A stretch of DNA of 54,446 nt from Nitrobacter winogradskyi. Lineage in GTDB: Bacteria > Pseudomonadota > Alphaproteobacteria > Rhizobiales > Xanthobacteraceae. Each line of letters starts with the position of its first letter. Position 1 is the first letter of the stretch. The DNA is taken from contig NZ_BJNF01000080.1 of the NCBI RefSeq assembly GCF_006539545.1, positions 1 through 54,446 on the forward strand, in the 5' to 3' direction. Below are positions 34,998-44,436 of this stretch, in pieces. The notes below the pieces were generated by a model. It was not told the DNA's origin. It worked only from the letters and a program-made list of their open reading frames with translations, and did not search any database. Position numbers and translations under genes: made by a program.

Positions 34998-35513
34998 TCA
35001 GATCGGCAGCCGCGCTTTGTTCGCCGCATCGTAGATCTCGATACGCAGGATCGGAAAACGCGACTTCAGGTCAGTTGCGGCCTGCTTCGCCAGGGCCAGC
35101 GTCTCGAACTGGTTCTTGAAATGCCCGTCGACCCGCAGCGTAAAGCCGGCTTCAGGCGGCACGTCGGCGCGCGTCGCGGGACTGGATACCGGCTTGATCG
35201 TCGTAGCCGCAGGCGTCGGCGGCGCAGCCATGGGCGGCCTCGGCGCGGAGATCGTGGAATCCGTTTTCAGTGGCAAGGTAAGCGCATCGCGCGGCGTGGT
35301 CACGGTCGGCTTGTCGGCCGTTTGCTGCGTGGGTGTGCCGCTGCTTGTCACGACCTCCACCGGGTTCGTGACTTTGCCTTTCCCGGATGCCGGTTTTGCA
35401 GTCGTCTTGGCAGGCGTCCTGGAGGACGTCTTTGCCGGTGCCTTCGCATTGGCGGTCGGGCGCGACGTTTTTTCCGCCTTGGGAGCGGAGGCTTTGGTCT
35501 TGGCTGTTTTCAT
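34998..35513 (-). CDS. Lys/Ala-rich protein with a conserved C-terminal sensor-like domain
   Basis: 171 residues from ATG 35513. The N-terminal half is histone-H1-like: MKTAKTKASAPKAEKTSRPT, ANAKAPAKTSSRTPAKTTAK, then a Pro/Thr-rich linker. The C-terminal 50 residues form a folded part: GFTLRVDGHFKNQFETLALA, KQAATDLKSRFPILRIEIYD, AANKARLPI; strand-helix-strand order resembles a SPOR-like or small alpha/beta fold (inference). The basic tail suggests nucleic-acid or membrane binding. No family is firmly recognised. It lies downstream of leuC on the same strand but more than 300 bp away. Confidence 0.65.
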   Translation of the reverse strand: MKTAKTKASAPKAEKTSRPTANAKAPAKTSSRTPAKTTAKPASGKGKVTNPVEVVTSSGTPTQQTADKPTVTTPRDALTLPLKTDSTISAPRPPMAAPPTPAATTIKPVSSPATRADVPPEAGFTLRVDGHFKNQFETLALAKQAATDLKSRFPILRIEIYDAANKARLPI

Positions 35514-35836
35514 TACGTCGTTACGGCTGACGGAATTGTCCGGCGAACGCAACCCGCCAGTCGAGGCGGGCCTGATTCGTCGTCGCATCCTCGTTGATAA
35601 CTTTTCGATCAGTGATCGAGCGGAAGCTGATCGGAGGCCTCGTTTTGTCAGACGCTCGTATTGTCAGACGAATGTGCGCGGCAGGTAACCGGCCTTAAGT
35701 TCGTCCGAGCACTGCGACAACGTCGTTCGATACAAAGCGATGCGGCCACGATCACATGGCTGTGTTGTGCTTCATTGCGGTGTCGAGTGCAAGGCCATCA
35801 TGCTTCGCTTGAAAATGCTTTCAAGCGAAAGATGGC
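35514..35836. other. Intergenic region between leuC and the Lys-rich gene, with a 3' hairpin of leuC
   Basis: About 320 bp without a gene. At 35804-35829 lies TTCGCTTGAAA-ATGC-TTTCAAGCGAA, a perfect 11-bp stem 8 bp past the leuC stop. It lacks a T-tract on the minus strand, so it is either a terminator needing Rho or a further interspersed palindrome. Confidence 0.5.
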
Positions 35837-37243
35837 TCAATGCCATTCGCGTATATCGACGAAATGTCCGGCGATCGCGGCCGCCGCCGCCATCGAAGGT
35901 GACACCAGATGCGTGCGACCCTTGAAACCTTGCCGGCCCTCGAAATTGCGGTTCGAGGTCGAAGCGCAACGCTCATCCGGCTTCAACTTGTCGGGATTCA
36001 TCGCAAGGCACATCGAGCAGCCGGGTTCGCGCCATTCGAAGCCGGCCTTGGTGAAGATCCTGTCGAGGCCTTCCGCCTCCGCCTGTTCCTTCACCAGCCC
36101 TGAGCCTGGTACGACCATCGCACTGACATTGCCGCTGACCGTCCGGCCCTCGGCGATCCTTGCCGCGGCGCGCAGGTCTTCGATGCGGCCGTTGGTGCAG
36201 GAGCCGATGAAGACGCGGTCAAGCCTGATGTCGGTGATCTTCGTGCCGGGGATCAAGCCCATGTAGTGCAGCGCGCGCTCTTTCGACAGCCGCTTGGCCT
36301 CGTCCTCGATGGCGGCGGGATCCGGCACCTTGCCGGTCACCGCGATCACGTCTTCAGGACTGGTGCCCCAGGTCACGATCGGCGGCAGCCTGGCGGCGTC
36401 GAGCCGGATCTCGTGATCGAAGTGCGCGCCGTCATCGCTGCGCAGGGTCTCCCAGTAACGCAGGGCTGCATCCCAGTCGGCGCCCTTCGGCGCCTTCGGA
36501 CGGCCTTTCAGAAACTCGTACGCTGTCTGGTCCGGCGCGATGAGACCTGCGCGCGCGCCGCCCTCGATCGACATGTTGCAGACCGTCATGCGGCCTTCCA
36601 TCGACAGCGCGCGGATCGCTTCGCCGGCGTATTCCAGCACGTAGCCCGTGCCTCCTGCGGTGCCGATCTCGCCGATGATCGCGAGGATGATGTCCTTGGC
36701 GGTGACGCCGTCCGGCAGCTTGCCGTCGACCACCGCGCGCATGTTCTTCGCTTTCTTCTGGATCAGCGTCTGGGTCGCCAGCACGTGCTCGACCTCGGAC
36801 GTGCCGATGCCGTGCGCCAGCGCGCCGAACGCGCCATGGGTCGAGGTGTGACTGTCACCGCAGACGATGGTGGTGCCGGGTAGCGTAAAGCCCTGCTCGG
36901 GGCCGATGACGTGAACGATGCCCTGCCGCTTGTCGAACTCGTTGTAGTATTCGATGCCGAAATCCCGCGCGTTCTGCGCCAGCGCGGCGATCTGCTCGGC
37001 GCTCTCCGGATCGGGATTGGGCTTTGAGCGATCCGTGGTCGGCACGTTATGATCGACCACCGCGAGCGTTTTCTCAGGCGCATGAACCTTGCGTCCGGCG
37101 ACGCGCAGGCCCTCGAATGCCTGGGGTGACGTCACCTCATGGACGAGGTGACGGTCGATATAGATCAGGCAGGTGCCGTCCTCGGCCTCGTGCACCAGAT
37201 GATCGTTCCAGATCTTGTCGTAAAGGGTTGTCGGTTGGGACAT
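35837..37243 (-). CDS. leuC: 3-isopropylmalate dehydratase large subunit
   Basis: Large, [4Fe-4S]-containing subunit of isopropylmalate isomerase (partner LeuD). 468 residues, normal. Seen: [112 protein letters not shown], cluster Cys in [16 protein letters not shown] and [15 protein letters not shown], and [34 protein letters not shown] 37243. The gene follows the rplS cluster on the same strand; a terminator and a repeat separate them, so it has its own promoter in 37244-37500. Confidence 0.98.
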   Translation of the reverse strand: MSQPTTLYDKIWNDHLVHEAEDGTCLIYIDRHLVHEVTSPQAFEGLRVAGRKVHAPEKTLAVVDHNVPTTDRSKPNPDPESAEQIAALAQNARDFGIEYYNEFDKRQGIVHVIGPEQGFTLPGTTIVCGDSHTSTHGAFGALAHGIGTSEVEHVLATQTLIQKKAKNMRAVVDGKLPDGVTAKDIILAIIGEIGTAGGTGYVLEYAGEAIRALSMEGRMTVCNMSIEGGARAGLIAPDQTAYEFLKGRPKAPKGADWDAALRYWETLRSDDGAHFDHEIRLDAARLPPIVTWGTSPEDVIAVTGKVPDPAAIEDEAKRLSKERALHYMGLIPGTKITDIRLDRVFIGSCTNGRIEDLRAAARIAEGRTVSGNVSAMVVPGSGLVKEQAEAEGLDRIFTKAGFEWREPGCSMCLAMNPDKLKPDERCASTSNRNFEGRQGFKGRTHLVSPSMAAAAAIAGHFVDIREWH

Positions 37244-37680
37244 GGACGTGAACCTATCGGGAGTTCTTGAATCGGGTCGCGCAAGCCGCGCGGGACGGTC
37301 GCTGAGGAGAGGACGGCGCGTCAGGTCGCCGAAGTCGCGAACCGCCCAAAGAAGCGCCCCGGCAAACGGCTGCGATCGTCGATCACGATGCGGGCCGTGA
37401 ACCGGCCGATGTCGCTGCTGATCCGATCCGTAATCATTGCGTCTTTATACCATGGCCGCATCCGCCGCGACAATCGAACGAGCGGTGGGGTTCCGGATAG
37501 ATAGGGCATTTTCCGGCGGAGTGGAGACAAGTTCGCCGCAAGAAATGCGACCAGACAACAATTTATAGAGCATGGTCCAATTCAGTTCGATCGGACCATG
37601 CTCAGTCTTGCGCGCCGCAACAAAAAAGCGCGGCCAGCGCCGCGCTTTCTGGAAACTTCGGAAACCGAGGCGGCTTGCGC
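37244..37680. repeat. Intergenic region leuC-rplS with module E repeat (37508-37603)
   Basis: About 440 bp. It holds the rplS terminator, a module E copy (TTTTCCGGCGGAGTGGAGAC, TTCGCCGCAAGAAATGCGAC, CAGACAACAATTTATAGAGC and the palindrome GAGCATGGTCC / GGACCATGCTC) and, at 37321-37437 minus, a possible 38-residue frame ([20 protein letters not shown]) that I cannot support as a gene. Confidence 0.65.
37622..37648 (-). terminator. Rho-independent terminator of the rplS cluster
   Basis: On the minus strand AAAGCGCGGC, loop GCTG, GCCGCGCTTT followed by a run of T (TTTTTTG). It lies 33 bp after the rplS stop. Ten-bp stem and T-tract are both strong. Confidence 0.88.
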
Positions 37681-38061
37681 TCAGCTCGTTGCGGCCGCGC
37701 GGTCCGTCTTCTTCTCGACAATACGGGCTGACTTGCCGCGCAGTTTGCGCAGATAGTACAGCTTGGCGCGGCGCACCTTGCCGCGACGCACCACCTTGAT
37801 CGAGTCGATCATCGGCGACATCACCGGAAACACGCGCTCGACGCCCTCGCCGTAGGAAATCTTGCGGACCGTGAAGCTCTCGTTGAGCCCGCCGCCGGAG
37901 CGGCCGATGCAGACGCCTTCATAGGCCTGCACGCGGGTTCGCTCGCCTTCCACCACCTTGACGTTGACGATTACGGTGTCGCCGGGGCCGAACTCGGGAA
38001 TGGTCTTGGTCGCCGACAGCTTGTCGAACTGCTCTTTTTCGAGCTGCTGAATGATGTTCAT
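37681..38061 (-). CDS. rplS: 50S ribosomal protein L19
   Basis: Located at the 30S-50S interface. 126 residues. Seen: [100 protein letters not shown] and [13 protein letters not shown], the whole family consensus. ATG 38061 (GGAG 7 bp upstream) is chosen over 38073. It is the last gene of the rpsP-rimM-trmD-rplS series; a repeat-bearing gap of about 225 bp separates it from trmD, so it may have its own promoter too. Confidence 0.98.
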   Translation of the reverse strand: MNIIQQLEKEQFDKLSATKTIPEFGPGDTVIVNVKVVEGERTRVQAYEGVCIGRSGGGLNESFTVRKISYGEGVERVFPVMSPMIDSIKVVRRGKVRRAKLYYLRKLRGKSARIVEKKTDRAAATS

Positions 38062-38127
38062 TGCAATCTCCATCGGCGGCGCGCCCGGCCGTTTGAGGGG
38101 GCTGCGCGGAATTCATCTGTCCAGTGG

Positions 38128-38250
38128 CGCGCATTCCGCAAAGGGGGATACCGGTTCTGCGGAATGAATACGCGCAACTCAGTCAGGTCAGGTAGAGAGT
38201 TTTCCAGCGGCGAACCGGATTCCACTTTGCCTGAAAATGCTCGCTGCGCG
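38128..38250. repeat. Diverged mosaic repeat (module C-like) between trmD and rplS
   Basis: CGCATTCCGCAAAGGGGGAT with ACCGGTTCTGCGGAATG forms an imperfect palindrome, and a C-like stretch GAGTTTTCCAGCGGCGAACC, GGATTCCACTTTGCCTGAAA, ATGC follows. It lies in the leader of rplS. Confidence 0.55.
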
Positions 38251-38286
38251 GATTTGGGCTCCCTATACGTCAAAGCCGTCGCGTTG

Positions 38287-39006
38287 TCACCCGTTTGTCT
38301 TGCGTTCTGGCGGATTTTGAATGGCCCTGGCCGCCCACAGGTCCGGACGGCGCGCCTGTGTCAAGGCTTCCGCCTCGGCCCTCCGCCAGCCGGCCACCTT
38401 GGCATGATCGCCGGACAGCAGAATATCCGGGATCACCCGGCCCTCGAATTCCTGCGGGCGCGTGTATTGGGGGTACTCCAGAAGCCCGTGCGAGAAGCTT
38501 TCATCCTCGCCAGATTCGGCCTTGCCCATTACGCCCGGCAGAAGCCGGACGCAGGCGTCGATCAGCGCTATCGCTGCGATTTCACCCCCCGACAGCACAT
38601 AATCTCCGATCGAGATCTCCTCGAGCCCGCGAGCGTCGATGATCCGCTGGTCGACCCCCTCAAAACGTCCGCAGACGATCAACGGTCCGGGACCGGCGGC
38701 AAGTTCCGCCACTCGCGACTGGGTCAATGGCCGACCGCGCGGACTCATCAGGAGGTGCGGTGTGCCCGGAGGCGTCTCGGTGGCATCGATGGCCCTGGCC
38801 AGCACGTCGGCGCGCAGCACCATGCCGGGACCGCCGCCTGCCGGTGTGTCATCGACGCTGCGGTGGCGGTCGGTGGCGGAGTTCCGGATATCGCGGATGT
38901 CCAGCGCCCATAAGCGAGCCGCCAGCGCCTTTCCGGCGAGGCTGATGCCGAGCGGCCCCGGAAACATGTCGGGAAACAGGGTCAGGACGGTCGCGCGCCA
39001 GGTCAT
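38287..39006 (-). CDS. trmD: tRNA (guanine-N1)-methyltransferase TrmD
   Basis: Methylates N1 of G37 next to the anticodon, preventing frameshifting; SPOUT-fold homodimer using SAM. 239 residues. Seen: [100 protein letters not shown] (trefoil knot) and [35 protein letters not shown]. Gene order with rimM and rplS confirms it. A repeat-bearing gap of about 160 bp lies upstream. Confidence 0.98.
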   Translation of the reverse strand: MTWRATVLTLFPDMFPGPLGISLAGKALAARLWALDIRDIRNSATDRHRSVDDTPAGGGPGMVLRADVLARAIDATETPPGTPHLLMSPRGRPLTQSRVAELAAGPGPLIVCGRFEGVDQRIIDARGLEEISIGDYVLSGGEIAAIALIDACVRLLPGVMGKAESGEDESFSHGLLEYPQYTRPQEFEGRVIPDILLSGDHAKVAGWRRAEAEALTQARRPDLWAARAIQNPPERKTNG

Positions 39007-39027
39007 CGATAAGCTCTTGGCTCAATA

Positions 39028-39165
39028 GCTGTCATGGCCGGGCTTAAGCGCGAAGCGCGTCCTTGCGCAGGCGTCCCGGCCACTACGTCTTTGCCATAGA
39101 GAAGACAGACGTGGATGCCCGGGACAAGCCCGAGCATGACGAAGAGCCGGGAAGGTTACTCGCAC
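39028..39165. repeat. Bradyrhizobiaceae-type dispersed repeat (module F) between rimM and trmD
   Basis: TCATGGCCGGGCTTAAGCGC, GCGTCCCGGCC and GTGGATGCCCGGGACAAGCC, GAGCATGACGAAG are halves of a diverged inverted repeat related to the dispersed gtggatgcccgggacaagcc elements of this family. It is unrelated to modules A-E. Confidence 0.6.
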
Positions 39166-39168
39166 CGG

Positions 39169-39690
39169 CTAAACGGAGTTCGGCTTATCGCCATCAATCT
39201 CGCCGGGAATCTCGATCACCACGCGTCCGCCGGCGATGTCCACGGTCGGCACCACGGCGTCGGTGAACGGCAGCATCAGGGTCGGACCGCGCGCCGGCGC
39301 GATCTCGATGATGTCGCCGGCGCCGAAATTGTGAATGGCGGCGACCGTTCCGAGCGCCGTGCCCGCCGCATCAAAGGCGGCGAGGCCGATCAGGTCGGCG
39401 TGGTAGAATTCGCCTTCGTCCGTCTCGGGCAGCTTGTCACGCGCGACGTAGAGTTCCGTGCCATTGAGCCGCTCGGCTTCCTCGCGCGTGGTCACGCCGA
39501 TGAGCGTTGCGATGAGGTGATCGCTGGCCCCGCGCGCGTGCGACACTTCGAGTTGACGCGCGCTATCCTTTGTCGAGAGCGGACCGTATCGCGTCACCGA
39601 CATCGGGTCCTCGGTGAAGGTCCACAGCCGCACCTCGCCGCGCAGGCCATGCGCGGCGCCGATCCGGGCGACGCAGACGCGCGCCGTCAT
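39169..39690 (-). CDS. rimM: Ribosome maturation factor RimM
   Basis: Assists late 16S rRNA processing and assembly of the 30S head through ribosomal protein S19. 173 residues. Seen: [20 protein letters not shown] (N-terminal barrel), [75 protein letters not shown] and [20 protein letters not shown] (PRC barrel). It is 12 bp after rpsP, clearly co-transcribed. Confidence 0.97.
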   Translation of the reverse strand: MTARVCVARIGAAHGLRGEVRLWTFTEDPMSVTRYGPLSTKDSARQLEVSHARGASDHLIATLIGVTTREEAERLNGTELYVARDKLPETDEGEFYHADLIGLAAFDAAGTALGTVAAIHNFGAGDIIEIAPARGPTLMLPFTDAVVPTVDIAGGRVVIEIPGEIDGDKPNSV

Positions 39691-39702
39691 GCCGCCTCAG
39701 CC

Positions 39703-40035
39703 TCAGGACTTCGCGGCGGCTTCGGCCTGCGCCTTGCGCTCCTTGCGCGGCACAGCCTTCACGGGATTGTTGCGCGGTGTGCGCTTCTTGATGCCGGCGG
39801 CATCGAGGAAACGGGCGACGCGGTCGGATGGCTGCGCGCCCTTGGCGAGCCAGGCCTTGACCTTGTCGAGGTCGAGCTTGAGCCGGTCGGCATTGTCCTT
39901 CGGCATCAAGGGATTGAAGTGGCCGAGCCGCTCGATGAAACGGCCGTCGCGCGGATAGCGGGAATCAGCGGCGACGACATGGTAGACCGGGCGCTTCTTG
40001 GTGCCGGCACGGGCGAGGCGGATCACGACGGGCAT
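39703..40035 (-). CDS. rpsP: 30S ribosomal protein S16
   Basis: Assembly protein of the 30S body. 110 residues. Seen: [80 protein letters not shown] and a Lys/Ala-rich alphaproteobacterial tail. ATG 40035 has GGAG at good spacing. It lies between ffh and rimM as in most relatives. Confidence 0.98.
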   Translation of the reverse strand: MPVVIRLARAGTKKRPVYHVVAADSRYPRDGRFIERLGHFNPLMPKDNADRLKLDLDKVKAWLAKGAQPSDRVARFLDAAGIKKRTPRNNPVKAVPRKERKAQAEAAAKS

Positions 40036-40113
40036 AAGGTTCTCCTTCTTGAGGCTGTCTGATGAGTTCGTTGTGTCGTTAAAGCAGCGGCGAAATGTGT
40101 GAGGCCGTTCGTT

Positions 40114-41649
40114 TCATTTCTTCTTCCGGGGAAAACCGAGACCGGGCAGCGTCGGCTTGCCGGTCAGTCCGGTGAGACCGGGCAGATTCGGCAGGCCGCC
40201 GCGTAATCCGGCCGGCAACTCCTTCGGCAATTGCGGCAGGCCATCGGCGCCTTTCGGCATTTTGTCCGCGAGCGCCTTCATCTGTTCGGCGCTGGGCATG
40301 CCCCCTCCAAATCCCATGGCCTGCGCGATGCCGGCGAGGGGGCCGCGCTTGCCCGCGCCCATCATCTTCATCATGTCGGCCATGCTGCGGTGCATCTTGA
40401 GGAGCTTGTTGATCTCCTCAACCTTCTGGCCCGCGCCGGCGGCGATGCGTCGTTTGCGGCTGGCTTTCAGGATGTCGGGATGCTTGCGTTCCTGCCGCGT
40501 CATCGAGTCGATCACGGCGACCTGACGCTTGATGATCCTGTCGTCGAGGCCGGCCGCGGCGATCTGGTTCTTCATCTTGGAGACGCCGGGCATCATGCCC
40601 ATCAGACCGGAGATGCCGCCCATTTTGGACATCTGCAGCAGCTGCTCGCGCAGGTCGTTGAGGTCGAACTGGCCCTTGCGCATCCTTTCGGTGGTGCGCG
40701 CGGCTTTTTCGGCGTCGATATTGGCCGAGGCTTTCTCGACCAGCGAGACCACGTCGCCCATGCCGAGGATGCGGCCGGCGATACGGGAGGGGTGGAAATC
40801 CTCCAGCGCGTCGGTCTTCTCGCCGGTGCCGATCAGCTTGATCGGCTTGCCGGTGACCTGGCGCATCGACAGCGCGGCGCCGCCGCGGCCGTCGCCGTCG
40901 ACGCGGGTCAGCACGATGCCGGTGAGGCCGACGCGCTCGTCGAACGATCGCGCGAGATTGACCGCGTCCTGGCCGGTCAGCGAATCCGCGACCAGCAGCA
41001 CTTCATGCGGGTGGGCGGCGGTTTTGATGTTCGCCGCCTCCGACATCATGTCTTCGTCGAGCGTGGTGCGGCCGGCGGTGTCGAGCAGCACCACGTCGTA
41101 GCCGCCGAGCTTGCCGGCCTCCAGCGCGCGCCGCGCGATCTGCTCCGGTTTCTGCCCCACGACGATCGGCAGCGTCTTGATGTCCAGATCGCGCCCGAGC
41201 ACCGCGAGCTGCTCCATCGCCGCCGGACGATAGATGTCGAGCGAGGCCATCAGGACCTTGCGCTTGTCCCGCTCGGTCAGCCGCCGCGCCAGTTTCGCCG
41301 TCGTGGTGGTCTTGCCCGAGCCCTGCAGGCCGACCATCATGATGATGATCGGCGGCACGGCGTTGAGGTCGATGGTCTGGCCGTCGGAGCCGAGCGTGGC
41401 GATCAGCTCGTCATGAACGATCTTCACCACCATCTGGCCGGGCGTCACGGATTTGACGACGGTGGCGCCGATCGCCTGTTCGCGGACCTTGTCGGTAAAA
41501 CCGCGCACCACGTCGAGCGAGACGTCGGCCTCCAGCAGCGCCCGGCGAACCTCGCGCATGGCGGCGTCGACATCGGCTTCCGTCAGCGCGCCGCGCCGCG
41601 TCAGCCGATCGAGAATGCCGCCGAGCCGTTCCGACAGATTGTCGAACAT
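40114..41649 (-). CDS. ffh: Signal recognition particle GTPase Ffh
   Basis: Binds signal sequences and 4.5S RNA and delivers ribosomes to FtsY at the membrane. 511 residues. Seen: N domain MFDNLSERLGGILDRLTRRG, GTPase G1 MVGLQGSGKTTTTAKLA, DIYRPAAMEQL, DTAGRTTLDEDMM, LTRVDGDGRGGAALSMRQV, GTGEKTDALEDFHPSRIAGR; M domain with methionine-rich MSKMGGISGLMGMMPGVSKM, SMTRQERKHPDILKASRKRR (RNA-binding helix) and a Gly/Pro/Leu tail. ATG 41649 is chosen over the open 41697 because the family begins MFDNLS. It is first of the cluster and probably transcribed from the 195 bp upstream. Confidence 0.98.
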   Translation of the reverse strand: MFDNLSERLGGILDRLTRRGALTEADVDAAMREVRRALLEADVSLDVVRGFTDKVREQAIGATVVKSVTPGQMVVKIVHDELIATLGSDGQTIDLNAVPPIIIMMVGLQGSGKTTTTAKLARRLTERDKRKVLMASLDIYRPAAMEQLAVLGRDLDIKTLPIVVGQKPEQIARRALEAGKLGGYDVVLLDTAGRTTLDEDMMSEAANIKTAAHPHEVLLVADSLTGQDAVNLARSFDERVGLTGIVLTRVDGDGRGGAALSMRQVTGKPIKLIGTGEKTDALEDFHPSRIAGRILGMGDVVSLVEKASANIDAEKAARTTERMRKGQFDLNDLREQLLQMSKMGGISGLMGMMPGVSKMKNQIAAAGLDDRIIKRQVAVIDSMTRQERKHPDILKASRKRRIAAGAGQKVEEINKLLKMHRSMADMMKMMGAGKRGPLAGIAQAMGFGGGMPSAEQMKALADKMPKGADGLPQLPKELPAGLRGGLPNLPGLTGLTGKPTLPGLGFPRKKK

Positions 41650-41844
41650 GAGCCGTTCCTGTCTTCCGAGGGTCTGTGAGACGTAAACCCAAAACACGTT
41701 TGCGCCCGAGGGCGCACAGCGCTGTCGGGCGTTGACCTCCGGCTCCTGCGGCCGGTCGGCGGGTCGAAAAGAAGTCTTTTCGAGAATTCAGGCGGATTTA
41801 CAGGCAGCGGTCCGCCCGAGTCAAGCCGATCGGCGGGCCACGCT

Positions 41845-42561
41845 TTATGGAGCGCCCTTGATCTCCCAGGAGATGCCGACCGTCACGCGAAGCGTTTCTT
41901 CGCCGGGCGCGATGGCGGCCTCCGCGGCCATCGGCGCCGCGGCACGGCGGTACAATACCGGTACCGCGCTGCCGTGCTCCGAAATGCTGAGCGGCGCGCC
42001 GAGCGAGACGCCCGCGGCCTTGGCGTAGATTTCAGCCTTGCGCCGCGCGTCGGCGACTGCCTCGGCGCGGGCGTCGTCGAGCAGCTTGGATGCGTTGGAG
42101 ACCGCGAAATTGATGCCGCCGATGTCGTTGGCGCCGGCGGCGGTCAACGTATCGATCACGCCGGCGAGTTTGCTGATATCGCGCAGCTTGACGGCGACCC
42201 GGTTGGTGGCGCGGTAGCCGGAGAGGACGCTGGGGCCTGAGCGATTTGGATTGGTATATTGCGGCTGCAGCGATAGCCGCGACGTCTGAAAGTCCTTCTC
42301 GGCGACGCCGGCGCTTTTCAGCGCGGCCAGCACCTTGCTCATGGCGGCATTGTTGGCTTCGGACGCTTCGCGCGCCGTCTTGGCGTCGGTCGTGACGCCT
42401 GCTTCGATCTGGGCAAGGTCCGGCGGCGTGGAGATCGTTGCCTCGCCTGTTACCGAGATCATTGGCGGCGGCCCATCGGCTTGCGCGGCCAGCGGGATCA
42501 AGGCGGTGATGGTGGCGACGGCGATGGTGAGCGGGGTCCGGTTCTGCATGACGGTTCTCAT
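41845..42561 (-). CDS. SIMPL-domain (DUF541) periplasmic protein
   Basis: 238 residues; ATG 42561 overlaps the stop of the upstream gene in an ATGA junction, which supports this start, although ATG 42549 is also possible. Signal peptide LTIAVATITALIPLAAQA. Seen: ISVTGEATISTPPDLAQIEA, GVTTDAKTAREASEANNAAM, KVLAALKSAGVAEKDFQTSR, LSLQPQYTNP, GYRATNRVAVKLRDISKLAG, NDIGGINFAVSNASKLLDDA, RAEAVADARRKAEIYAKAAG and VGISWEIKGAP, the full SIMPL consensus. The family forms oligomers in the periplasm or outer membrane and is linked to oxidative stress; the exact role is open. It is translationally coupled to the GyrI-like gene. Confidence 0.92.
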   Translation of the reverse strand: MRTVMQNRTPLTIAVATITALIPLAAQADGPPPMISVTGEATISTPPDLAQIEAGVTTDAKTAREASEANNAAMSKVLAALKSAGVAEKDFQTSRLSLQPQYTNPNRSGPSVLSGYRATNRVAVKLRDISKLAGVIDTLTAAGANDIGGINFAVSNASKLLDDARAEAVADARRKAEIYAKAAGVSLGAPLSISEHGSAVPVLYRRAAAPMAAEAAIAPGEETLRVTVGISWEIKGAP

Positions 42562-43286
42562 TTCAGCGGGACATAGACATCGATGACCAGGTTGTCTTCC
42601 TCGGTCTTCAGGGGATCGGTCGTATATTCCTCGATGAAGGTATCCTTGGCTTCAAGCTTCCTGTCGTCGAGGGTGTTCGTGATCGCCTCATAGGTGTTGT
42701 CCATGTTGTCATAAGAGCCGCGATGTACAAACTTCAGCGCCTTGCCCTCCGGTGATTTACCCATGCTCATGTTCTTGGGCAGGTCCTTGATCTCCTGATC
42801 GACCGGGATTTCGGCCAGAAACGAGAAGCCGTTATCGTCTGTCGAGGTATAGACGATCATCATGTTGCCGGCGGGCTTGACGCCCCGCTTGTCCAGCAGG
42901 GCCGCGAGCGACTTGAACGAATCGATCAGCGTTTCGAAGGCGGTGTCCCAGGTGGCGGTGTTTCGCAGTGACAGGACGGTCTTCGGGGTCAGGGTGTGTT
43001 CCTCGCCGAAAGGGTCGGCCGTTTGCACGGGTGCGGTCGCCGGCGGCTTGGGGGCTTCCGCGGTCGGGTTTTCCGGTGTCTGCACCTCGGCCGGGGGCGG
43101 AGTCGGCGTGGCGGGGGCGGTCGTTCCGGGCGGGGCCGGTGCGGCTGGCGGAGCCTCGGCAGCGGGCGCCGTCGCGCCGGGAGGCGTCGCAGGCGGCGTC
43201 TCGGCCAGCAAGGCGGATAGCCCCAGCAGCATGACCCCCGATATGGCGGCTATCCCGAAGGGGAAAAGGAAGCGAAGGCGGTTCAT
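42558..43286 (-). CDS. Secreted GyrI-like (AraC effector-binding fold) protein
   Basis: 242 residues from ATG 43286. Seen: an N-terminal membrane anchor or signal (FGIAAISGVMLLGLSALLA), a Pro/Ala/Thr-rich linker (about 30-90), then a small-molecule-binding GyrI-like domain: TVLSLRNTATWDTAFETLID, KSLAALLDKRGVKPAGNMMI, VYTSTDDNGFSFLAEIPVDQ, GKALKFVHRGSYDNMDNTYE, EEYTTDPLKTEEDNLVIDVY, VPLK. The GSYDNMDNTYEAI run is the family signature. Extracytoplasmic location is inferred from the anchor; similar anchored versions are frequent in Rhizobiales, ligand unknown. It is coupled to the SIMPL gene through an ATGA overlap, so the two may act together on the envelope. Confidence 0.88.
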   Translation of the reverse strand: MNRLRFLFPFGIAAISGVMLLGLSALLAETPPATPPGATAPAAEAPPAAPAPPGTTAPATPTPPPAEVQTPENPTAEAPKPPATAPVQTADPFGEEHTLTPKTVLSLRNTATWDTAFETLIDSFKSLAALLDKRGVKPAGNMMIVYTSTDDNGFSFLAEIPVDQEIKDLPKNMSMGKSPEGKALKFVHRGSYDNMDNTYEAITNTLDDRKLEAKDTFIEEYTTDPLKTEEDNLVIDVYVPLK

Positions 43287-43563
43287 CGAGGAGGGTCTCC
43301 CTGGTCGTGCTGACCGATGTCCGCGAGACCCGGTCCTTGGCCGCTGGTGCAGGTGGAGGGATGAAGGTGCTGAATACGCGACTCTGGCGTTCGTCCCATG
43401 ACAGAACAAGACCGATATGTCATGCCGCATCGTGGCGGGCATGGGGCGCTTGCGGCGGACTTGTGTGAATTGATCACGGGAGTTGTGGCGCTGGTCAACA
43501 ACCGTGCGTCACCATATAACGCGGCGGAGATGGAGCCGGGGGCTGATACGGAAACTGGAACCG

Positions 43564-44436
43564 ATGAGTGTGCTCGCAAATCACGCTTTCAGCAAGATGA
43601 ACGGCATCGGCAACGAGATCGTCGTTGTCGATCTTCGCGACAGCCCCGCCGCGGTCACGGCCGGGGAGGCCCGTGCTGTCGCATCGCCCGGCGGCGTCCC
43701 CTATGATCAGTTGATGGTTCTGCAGCCCCCGCGTACTCCGGGCACCGAAGCCTTCGTTCGAATCTACAATAACGATGGTTCGGAAGCCAATGCGTGCGGC
43801 AACGGCATGCGCTGCGTGGCACGCCAGATCTTCGAGACGACAGACAAGACCGCGCTGACCTTCGAGACGCGCGCGGGGCTTTTGAACTGCTGGCGAGGCT
43901 CCGCGCCCGGTCTTTACAGCGTTGACATGGGATCGCCGAAGTTCGGCTGGAAGGATATTCCGCTGGCCGAGGAATTCCGCGATACCCGCTATATCGAACT
44001 CCAGGTCGGGCCGATCGACGCCCCGGTGCTGCATTCGCCGTCCGTTGTCAGCATGGGCAATCCCCACGCGATCTTCTGGGTCGACGACATCGATGCCTAT
44101 GATCTCGCCCGTTTCGGGCCGCTGCTGGAGAACCATCCGGTGTTTCCCGAGCGCGCCAACATCACGCTGGCCCATATCGTCGATCGCGATCACATCACGA
44201 TGCGAACCTGGGAACGCGGCGCGGGCCTGACCAAGGCTTGCGGCTCGGCGGCCTGCGCGACGGCGGTGGCGGCGGCGCGGCTCAAGCGGGCTGAGCGCAT
44301 CGTTCATATGACGCTTCCCGGCGGCAGCCTGACCATTGAATGGCGCGAGCGCGATGATCATGTGCTGATGACCGGTCCGGCCGTATTCGAGTATGAGGGC
44401 GCCTTCGATCCGGCGCTGTTCGCGTCGGTGGCCTGA
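43564..44436 (+). CDS. dapF: Diaminopimelate epimerase
   Basis: Converts LL- to meso-diaminopimelate for lysine and peptidoglycan synthesis; cofactor-free two-base enzyme. 290 residues from ATG 43564. Seen: [38 protein letters not shown] (catalytic Cys78), [56 protein letters not shown] (catalytic Cys226) and [18 protein letters not shown]. The catalytic pair is intact. Its TGA overlaps the mtaB ATG by one base, so the two are co-translated. Confidence 0.97.
   Translation: MSVLANHAFSKMNGIGNEIVVVDLRDSPAAVTAGEARAVASPGGVPYDQLMVLQPPRTPGTEAFVRIYNNDGSEANACGNGMRCVARQIFETTDKTALTFETRAGLLNCWRGSAPGLYSVDMGSPKFGWKDIPLAEEFRDTRYIELQVGPIDAPVLHSPSVVSMGNPHAIFWVDDIDAYDLARFGPLLENHPVFPERANITLAHIVDRDHITMRTWERGAGLTKACGSAACATAVAAARLKRAERIVHMTLPGGSLTIEWRERDDHVLMTGPAVFEYEGAFDPALFASVA

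Noticed and set aside
37321-37437. 38-residue open frame [13 protein letters not shown]... downstream of rplS
   Set aside because: No ribosome site of quality, no known family; kept only as a remark in the intergenic entry.
40231-41679. 482-residue plus-strand open frame over ffh
   Set aside because: Complete overlap with the certain ffh gene; His/Asp/Arg-rich shadow of high-GC coding.
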